In this document: piece after piece, positions 1 through 7,401 of the stretch | Position numbering within the stretch: the first letter of the stretch is position 1 | How the letters are laid out: each line of letters starts with the position of its first letter | Assembly (NCBI GenBank): GCA_963640745.1 | Contig: CAVIBB010000104.1 | Coordinates: forward strand, 1-7,401 | Direction: 5' to 3' | DNA length: 7,401 nt | From: Paratractidigestivibacter sp963640745 | GTDB taxonomy: Bacteria > Actinomycetota > Coriobacteriia > Coriobacteriales > Atopobiaceae | Position numbers and translations under genes: made by a program | The notes under the pieces: generated by a model | The model's database searches: none | What the model was told of the DNA's origin: nothing | The model's input: the letters and a program-made list of their open reading frames with translations, nothing else

Positions 1-294
1 CTCGGAGACAGCCTGACCGTAGGCGCCCGTCGCGCAGCAGAGCGCGCAGCCCTCCGGCACGACGCCGGGGGCGACGTACTTGTCGTAACCGGCGGAGTTG
101 AGCTGCAGCAGCTTAAGCCCATCGGCCGCGCGCAGGAGCTCCGGCCGCACGTTGCCGAAAACGACGTCCGCGTCTCTGACTTGCCCCTCGTCCACAGCGT
201 CGGGAGAGCTATAGGTGAAGCTCGCCCCGGGCGCCGCGGCCCTGAGCTTTTCCTTCTGGGCGTCATTTACCGGGGGCAGCACCAAGATGTTCAT
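1..294 (-). CDS. D-2-hydroxyacid dehydrogenase, N-terminal part (runs off the left edge)
   Basis: Ninety-eight codons are visible from an ATG at 294-292; the rest lies beyond position 1. The start is supported by AGGAG (plus-strand CTCCT, 301-305) six bases upstream. The product begins MNILVLPPVNDAQKEKLR, a short beta strand and helix typical of the catalytic-domain N terminus of NAD-dependent D-2-hydroxyacid dehydrogenases. Next come ADVVFGN (a strand used to name the sequestered site), LKLLQLNSAGYDKYV and finally GAYGQAVSE, which matches the conserved segment just before the hinge into the NAD-binding domain. Members reduce 2-keto acids or oxidise 2-hydroxyacids in the cytoplasm; the substrate cannot be read from this part, because the Rossmann motif and the catalytic Arg, Glu and His are outside the window. 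It is divergent from the XRE regulator at 489, which makes that protein a candidate regulator (inference). Confidence 0.88.
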   Translation of the reverse strand, partial: MNILVLPPVNDAQKEKLRAAAPGASFTYSSPDAVDEGQVRDADVVFGNVRPELLRAADGLKLLQLNSAGYDKYVAPGVVPEGCALCCATGAYGQAVSE

Positions 295-3200
295 TCGCTT
301 CTCCTATCGCTTCGGATTTGCCCATCATAACGCGTGCGCCGCGCCCGCCAGGCGTTCGCTCCGGGAATGCTGGAGCCTCAACCAATCGCAGCTAGAAGCG
401 CCAGCCGCCGTTCGCGCGTTTACTTTTGTGTTCAAGCGGCAAAACAATACATGTATGGTGGTTTATCGAATCGAGCTGCCCAAAACTCATGGGCATGCCA
501 AAAAAGAGGAACATAACGAAAGCCGAGGCACAGCTCTCGCTGAGGCTCGGCAAGCGCCTGAGGGACCTGCGCGAGGAACGCGGAATGACTCAGGAGCAGG
601 TCGCGGCAAAGGCGGGCATCGCCACCTTTACGTATCAGAAGTTCGAGAAGGGGGAGAGCCGGCCTGGCTCGCCGATGAACCCCGAGCTCTACACGCTGAA
701 CGCGCTTTGCAGGGTTTACGGCATCGAGCTCTCTGAGCTTCTCGACATCGACGATACCCGCTAGGCCGAAACGTCCCTAAGCTTCACAAAGAAACGGCCG
801 CCAACCTTTGTCGGGTTGGCGGCCGCCTCTCTATGTTTGGTGTGGTGCGACTCTAGGCGTCGGTGCGCTCCGGGACCTTGAGCATGGTGACGAAGCCGAT
901 GACGAAGAGCAGCGCGATGCTCATGACACCGAGGCTCGAGTTGCCCGTGATCTGCGTGAACGTGCCCACGAGGAAGGTTCCGAGGATGGCGGCGTACTTG
1001 CCGAAGATATCGAAGAACCCGAAGTACTCGTTGGCGCGGTCCTTGGGGCAAAGCTTGCCGAACTCCGAGCGCGAGAGGGCCTGGATGCCACCCTGGAACA
1101 TGCCCACGAGGATCGCGAGGACCCAGAACTCGGCGGCCGTGCGCAGGAAAATCGCGGCAAAGAGCGTGATGCCGAAGTAGGCCGCGATGGCGATGAGCAG
1201 CATCCTGCGCGTCCCGTACTTGGACGAGAGCCTTCCGTAGATGATCGCTGACGGGAACGCCACGAACTGCGTCACCAGGAGCGCGAGCACAAGCTGCGTG
1301 GAGTCGATGCCAAGATCGGTGCCGTAGCTCGTCGAGAGCTTGATGATGGTGTGGACACCGTCGATGTAGAAGAAGTAGGCGATCATGTAGTACTTGATCG
1401 CGGCGTTGGACCACATGTCGCGCAAGGTCGTTCCGATGCCGCCGATGGCGCGCCGGAAGGCGTGGGGCTCAAGCGGTTTGTAGTGCTTCTGCTCGACGTT
1501 CTTGAGCATGGGGATGGTGAAGATGAGCCACCATGCCGCGGTAATGGCGAAGGCGATCTGCATGGCGGTCTGCAGGCCGAGGCCCAGGTTCTCGTAGTTG
1601 AGCACGACGAGAAGGCACGCGATGAACGGCACGCAGCTGCCGATATAGCCCCAGGCGTAGCCCTGGCTCGAGACCTCGTCCATGCGCTCGTCGGTCGTGG
1701 TGTCGACGAGCAGCGCGTCGTAGAAGACCATCGAGGAGTTGAGCGCGACCGAGCTAATGACGTAGATGACGAGGAACGCCATCGCGCTCGTGGGGATGCC
1801 GAGCGCCACGGTGGCGACGACGCCCGTGCCCACGCAGCCCACGATGAACTTCTTCTTCATGCCCTGCATGTCCGCGATGGATCCGAGGATAGGCATGAGC
1901 AGCGCGATGATGAGCGAGGCGATGGTCTCCGCGTAGCTCCATGCCACGACGACGCCGCCTTCGGGGGCGAGCGCGCTGAAGTAGATGGGGATGATGCTCG
2001 TGGCCAGAAGCACCAGGGCCGAGTTGCCCACGTCGTACATGATCCAGCTCTTCTCGGCGAGGGTGAGCTTTTGTTTTGCCATTGCGACTCCGTTCGTCTG
2101 GGCCTCGTGCCCGTACATACGCATCTAAAGTACCCCTTCGGTTGCGTCGCCGTGCGCGCGACGGGCGTAATGGTTGGGTAAATGACGGCGGATGGTAAAC
2201 GCGGTAAGGTCGCGCCCGCCTGCGTTTACGCGGTGGGGCATAATCAAGGGCAGCAAACGCCTAAGAAGGGAAGTCCGCGATGCCCGCGATCCTCACGCAT
2301 GATTTCTTTGGAAAGAGCGTCTCCGACGACGTCTCCAAGCTGCTCTCTTTTTCCTCGGAGGACGAGCACCGTGCCTTCCTGCTCGGCAACCAGGGCCCTG
2401 ACCCGCTGTTTTATCTTTGCATCGACCCGCTCATGGGCAAGTGGGAGCCGCTCGGAAACGTAATGCATTCCGCCCGCCCGGCACGCCTCATCTATGCGAT
2501 GCACGAGGCCGCTGAGCGCCTGGAAGGTCGCGACCGTATCATCGCGCGTGCTTACGTGGCGGGTTTTGCATGCCATTACCTGCTCGACCGCGCGGTGCAC
2601 CCGCTCGTCTACCACTGGCAGTACGGCCTCACGGCGGCGGGCGTCGAGGGGCTGGGCACCGAGTCCGGCCAGTTCGTCCACGCTGAGGTCGAGCGTGACC
2701 TTGATGAGGCTGTCCTGTGGGGCTGCGAGCACAAGACGGTGCGCGATTATCGCCCGGCCAACGAGGTCCTGCGCGCCTCGGCACAGGTCCTCGCCGCTAT
2801 CGACAAGGTCTACTTCTATGTTGCGCTGTGGACCTACGGCCGGGCCATCGACCCCCGCACGTTCTCGACGGCGGTGAGGGAGTTCCGTCTCGTGCAGCAC
2901 GTGTTCTATTCGCCGAACGGCACCAAGGCCAAGGCTTTGGGGCTCGTGGAGCGCGCCGCCCGCCGCGGCGGCCACTCGCTGCTCGTCGCCATGACGCACC
3001 GTTCGCGCGAGGAGGCCGTTTCTGACTTCGACAACCGCGCGCACGCCGAATGGGAGAACCCCTTCACGCACGAGACGACCCGCGACTCGTTCGCCGACCT
3101 TTTTGAGCAGGCACGTGCTTGCGTCCTGCCGGCGCTCGCCGAGATCTTCTCGGCCGATTTCAGCGAGGCCGCTGCCGAGGAGCTCACGGGCAACCTCAAC

Positions 3201-6200
3201 TTCGAGGGCGAGGCGTCTGCGCCTGACGGGGATTTCGACTGGGATTAGCCGTAATGCCGCCTGCGACGTCGCCGCTGCGCGCTTATCGCGGTCCGTCTGG
3301 CTGGCAAGAATAACGGCGGGGCGCTCAGACGCGCCAAGATGCCGCTTGCGGCACCGCGCGAGATTTCTGCGCGTGCCGACGGGTGTTGCGGCTAAGCTAC
3401 CAAACAATGTTGCGACGAGAGGGGGCCGTGGGTGGCTACATATGTTTTCTCCGATGTGCACGGCCATGCGGCCCCGCTTGAGCGTGCCATCCGCCGCACG
3501 ACCCCGAGCGCCGATGACGTCTATTACTGCCTCGGCGACATGATCGACCGCGGGCCCGACCCGCTGGGCGTTATCCGGATCGTGCGGTCGCTGCCGAACG
3601 CCCATGTGATCATGGGTAACCACGAGGAGCTCATGATCGCGTGCATGGCGGATCCCGAGGATAGGATGAACGCCCTCAACTGGGGCATGAACGGCGGTAT
3701 CGTCACTTCCGAGGAGCTCGCGAAGCTTTCCGAGGAAGAGGCCGATGAGATCGTCGAGTGGGTGTCGAGGCTGCCTCTCTGCGCGCGCGTGCGGGTCGGG
3801 GAGCGCGACTATCTGCTTGCGCATGCCGGTATCGACGCCGATCGGGTCGGCGACGGCCCCTGGGATAGCGGAGAGAAGCTCGATGAGTTGCTCTCGGCGC
3901 AGTCGGCTGAGGACCTGCTGTGGATTCGCGAGAGCTTCTGGAGCTCTCATACAGGCCTGGTCGATGCCGACGGAAACGGTCCCATCGTGATTGCTGGCCA
4001 CACGCCGACCCCGTACCTGGGGCTTCTTGCCAACGGGGTCGACGTTTGCGCGCAGGACGAGGATGGCCGCGCGACGATGGCCCGGCTCGGAGCCGATGAG
4101 AGCACGGGCGGCGTCTGCGACCGTTGGGATATCGACGCGGGCGCGGCGGGTGGCTCGGGATTCGGGCGCGTGCTCGTGCTTCGCCTCGACGATGGCGAGG
4201 AGTTCTACGAGGACATCGCCGAGGACGAATAGGCTGCAGATAAAGTGACGAGTAAGCCCCGGCGCATGTCCGGGGCCTTATTTGTGGGCGCGGCTGGTTC
4301 GGAGCCGACACAGCGGGTGCGGGCGCCTTAAATACTCGCCGCACAGTAACGGCTCCCGCCTCAGCGCCCTAGGAACTCGCCGCGCAGTAACGGCTCCCGC
4401 CTCAGTGCCCTAGGAACTCGCCACACAGTAACGATTCGTCTTCTCGCGCCCTAATAGTGCGCCGCCCAGTAACGAAGCATTACTGGGCGGCGTAAGTTCA
4501 GGGCGGGCGGGGAGGGGAGATTACTGCGCGGTGCGATTCCGGGGCGCGAGAGCCGGTCGCGTTACTGGACGACGCAATTTCAGGGCGCACGGGCTGAGCC
4601 CGTTACTGCGCGGCGCAATTCCGGGGCTCGTGCAGCGGCTCAGCATGCGCCTACTTGCGAGCGGCGATGAAGTCCTCGGGGTTGGTCGTGCTTGCGGGCT
4701 CGTAGATGTCGATGAGCGAGAACTCGCGGTTACCCTCATCGAACTCGTAGGTATAGAGGCAGCAGTTGGCAAGGTGGCGCGGCGCCTGGACACGCGCGTT
4801 GGCGGCCCATCGGTTGCGAAAGATGCGGCCGCACGTTCCGTGCGAAACAACCAGCACGTCGAAGGCATCGTCCTGCAGCATGATCTTCTCGATACCGGCG
4901 CAGATGCGCTGCTCGACCGCATCCTCGGACTCGCCGCCGAGGGCCACGAAAGCGTCCTTGAAGGGGCTCGTCGGCTCGTCAGCTACGTGCGGCTTTCCGT
5001 CGAGCACCCCGAAGGCGACCTCCAGAAGGCAGGGATCGAGCTCGTAGGCGCCTCGCGCGAAGGCGTCGGGTAACGCCTCGGAGAGCGTCTCGACGACGCG
5101 GCCGCGGGGAGAGCAATAAATATGGTCGAAGGTAAGCCCGGCCTCTTGGATATGCTTTCCCGTTTCGGCGGCCTGGCGGTGCCCGAGCTCGGTCAGCGGG
5201 GAATCGGCACGACCCTGCCACGCGTCGGCTACGTTCAGCTCGGTCGCGCCGTGGCGCATGAAGCGAAGATACTTGGTCAAGGGGGAACTCCTTCTTTGCG
5301 GCTTTGGCGCAGGCTAGTATAGACTTGCGTGCGCGTACTCTATATAGGGAGAAACATGGTTATAAATAAAGAGCAGGTAAAGCTTGTGGTCGTGGACGAG
5401 GACGGGACGTTTCTGGACCTCGGGGGCGAGGAGTTCTCGCGCGAGCGCTTCGGCGCCGTGTTCGCCCGCATGCGCGAAGCCGGTTGCCGCTTTGCGGTGG
5501 CCACGAGCAACCAGAGCTTCCAGGTGGCGGAGATCTTCGGCGAGCTCGCGCCGAGCATCTCCATCATCGCCTCGAACGGCGCCTTTGTCCGGCCGGAGGG
5601 CGGCGCGGAGCGCGTCAGCGTCGCGAGCGACGAGGCGGTCTCCCGCGTGCTCGCCGCGCACGCGGCCCATCCCGAGATCCCGCTCTGCGCGGTCTGCGCC
5701 GGGGGCGCCTTCTGCGAGCGCGACGCCGCGCCCGACTTCGTCGCCGAGATGACCATGTACTCCCACAACATGCGCCTGGTCGAGTCCCTTGCCGAGGCCG
5801 ACGCCCGCAAGGACGTCCTCATGTATTGGTCGCGCGTCGACGCCGGGCAGCTCGCAGGCTCCGTCGAGGTCTTCCGCTCCGCGGTGGGCGGCGCCATGGA
5901 CGTCGTCGATTCCGGCGTCGACGACGGGCTCGGCTACTTCGACGTCATCCAGCGCGGCGTATCCAAGGCCAGCGGCATACGCGTTCTTCTTGATGTGTTC
6001 GGAATAAACGAATCGCAGGTCATGGCATTCGGAGATGCTGGGAACGACATCGAGATGCTCGAGCTCGCGGGCGTAGGCGTGGCCATGGGCAACGCGAGCG
6101 AGGACGTGAAGGCCGTGGCCGACCTGGTGGCCGAGCCCTGTCGCGAGCAGGGCGTGCTCAAGGTCCTCGAGCAGGTTTTTGGGAGGTAGGGGATGGAGGT

Positions 6201-7401
6201 AACGGTCGAGCGCGATGCCTCGGGGCTTCTGCACGGAGCCCTGCGGGCGACCCGGGGCGTCGATGGGCTCACCCGGCCGTCCCGATTCACCGAGACGCAG
6301 GCCCGGGAGCTCGCCGGCCTCGCCGCATGGCACCCGCGCCTGTACCGCGAGATGGCCGCCTGCACGTCCGGTATCTGCCTCGATATGGTGACCGACTGCG
6401 CGCATCTTGCCCTCGAGGTCGTGCCCGACCCGTTCCCGAGCGGCACGGTCGCCATGCTGCGCGACCTTCTTGCCCACGACCCCGAGGCCCGTCCGCCCTA
6501 CGACGGGTTCTCGCTCGTGGCCGACGGCAAGAAGCTCGGCGTGCGTGTTCCCGGCGAGGACGGCTTCGCGCGCTTCGCCGCGGGGGCCTTTCCTGGAAAG
6601 ACGCGCCGCGTGCGAATCTGGCTTCCCTGCCTTACCGGCTGCAAGCTGGGGCGCATTCAGGGCGATGGCTCCTACATCGACCCTGTGCCCGCGAATAAGG
6701 CCCTGCTCGTGCTGGGGGACTCGATCTCGCAGGGCTTCACGGCGCTCGACCCCGCGCTAACCTGGCCCGCGTTGCTCGCCGACGACCTCGGCCTCACGCT
6801 CGTGAACCAAGGCGTGGGCGGCCAGGTCTTACAGCCGGGTTCGGTCGCGGACGTGGCCCAGGCGGTCGACGCCGCGGCCCTTGTCGTTGAGTTCGGCGCC
6901 AACTACCGCTTCGAGCCCTGCCGCGCGGATTCCGTCAAGCGCGACGCGGACGCGTTTTTCCGCGAGGTCTCCCGCGCGTTCCCTTCGACTCCCACGCTCG
7001 TCGTCACGCCGCTCTTTCACACGGAGGACGTCTACCCGACGCATCCGCAGAGCTGCTTTGCCGACGTGGCTCGGATCATCGCCTCTGCGGCGGCCCCGCA
7101 TGCGCAGATGCACGTGGTAGATGGCGATGGAATCCTTCCCACAAATCCGGCGATTCTGGCCGACGGATCGGACCATCCGGGTGTCGTCGGACAGCAAATT
7201 GTGTGCAAAAAGTTGAGAAAATCGTTTAGTTTCGCCGAGATTAACTCGCAGGTTGACGCGCCTTAATTTGTTTTAAGACCAGAATTTATATTCGTGAAAA
7301 TCGTTCCCCCGAAAATTGGGGCTGTAGACGCCGCGGAAATTTCGGCTACAATGCCCCTCGATTTTGCGCTGAGCGGTCAAATCCAACCGTTCACCGAAAA
7401 C

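Overview
The window is GC-rich, with G/C-ending codons, Shine-Dalgarno-led genes and short intergenic gaps. Together with the look of the proteins this suggests an actinobacterial chromosome, most likely Coriobacteriia (Collinsella-like). That placement is a judgement from composition and protein style, not a database match. The content is mostly ordinary housekeeping or accessory metabolism. I see no phage genes, transposase, CRISPR array, tRNA or rRNA.

Layout. The window opens with the N-terminal 98 codons of a D-2-hydroxyacid dehydrogenase on the minus strand (1-294). It is divergent from a small XRE-type helix-turn-helix regulator on the plus strand (489-764). The regulator converges on a UMF1/Atg22-like MFS transporter (853-2082, minus), and a strong GC-rich hairpin between their stops can end both transcripts. 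Divergent from the transporter is a cytoplasmic zinc-dependent phospholipase C-like protein (2280-3248, plus). A PPP-type metallophosphoesterase follows (3432-4232, plus) and ends at a clear intrinsic terminator. A histidine phosphatase (4651-5280, minus, TTG start) converges on it. Divergent from the histidine phosphatase is a two-gene unit: a Cof-type HAD phosphatase (5356-6189) and an SGNH/GDSL hydrolase (6193-7266), separated by 3 nt. The window closes with a promoter-like site for a gene beyond the right edge.

The most striking part is non-coding. The 418-bp gap between the convergent metallophosphoesterase and histidine phosphatase genes (4233-4650) carries eight copies of a repeat core related to CGCCGCGCAGTAACG. 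Four lie in one orientation and four in the other. Within each half the cores are exactly 41 bp apart, and the whole array is symmetric about position 4476. A 13-bp perfect inverted repeat sits at the centre, and a canonical G-quadruplex motif lies between two of the inverted units. I do not recognise this repeat family. It resembles a REP/BIME-like element in position and symmetry, but its size and regularity set it apart.

From 2280 to 7266 there are five consecutive hydrolases from five unrelated folds (Zn-PLC, PPP, histidine phosphatase, HAD, SGNH). They do not obviously form one pathway; only the HAD and SGNH genes look co-transcribed and coupled.
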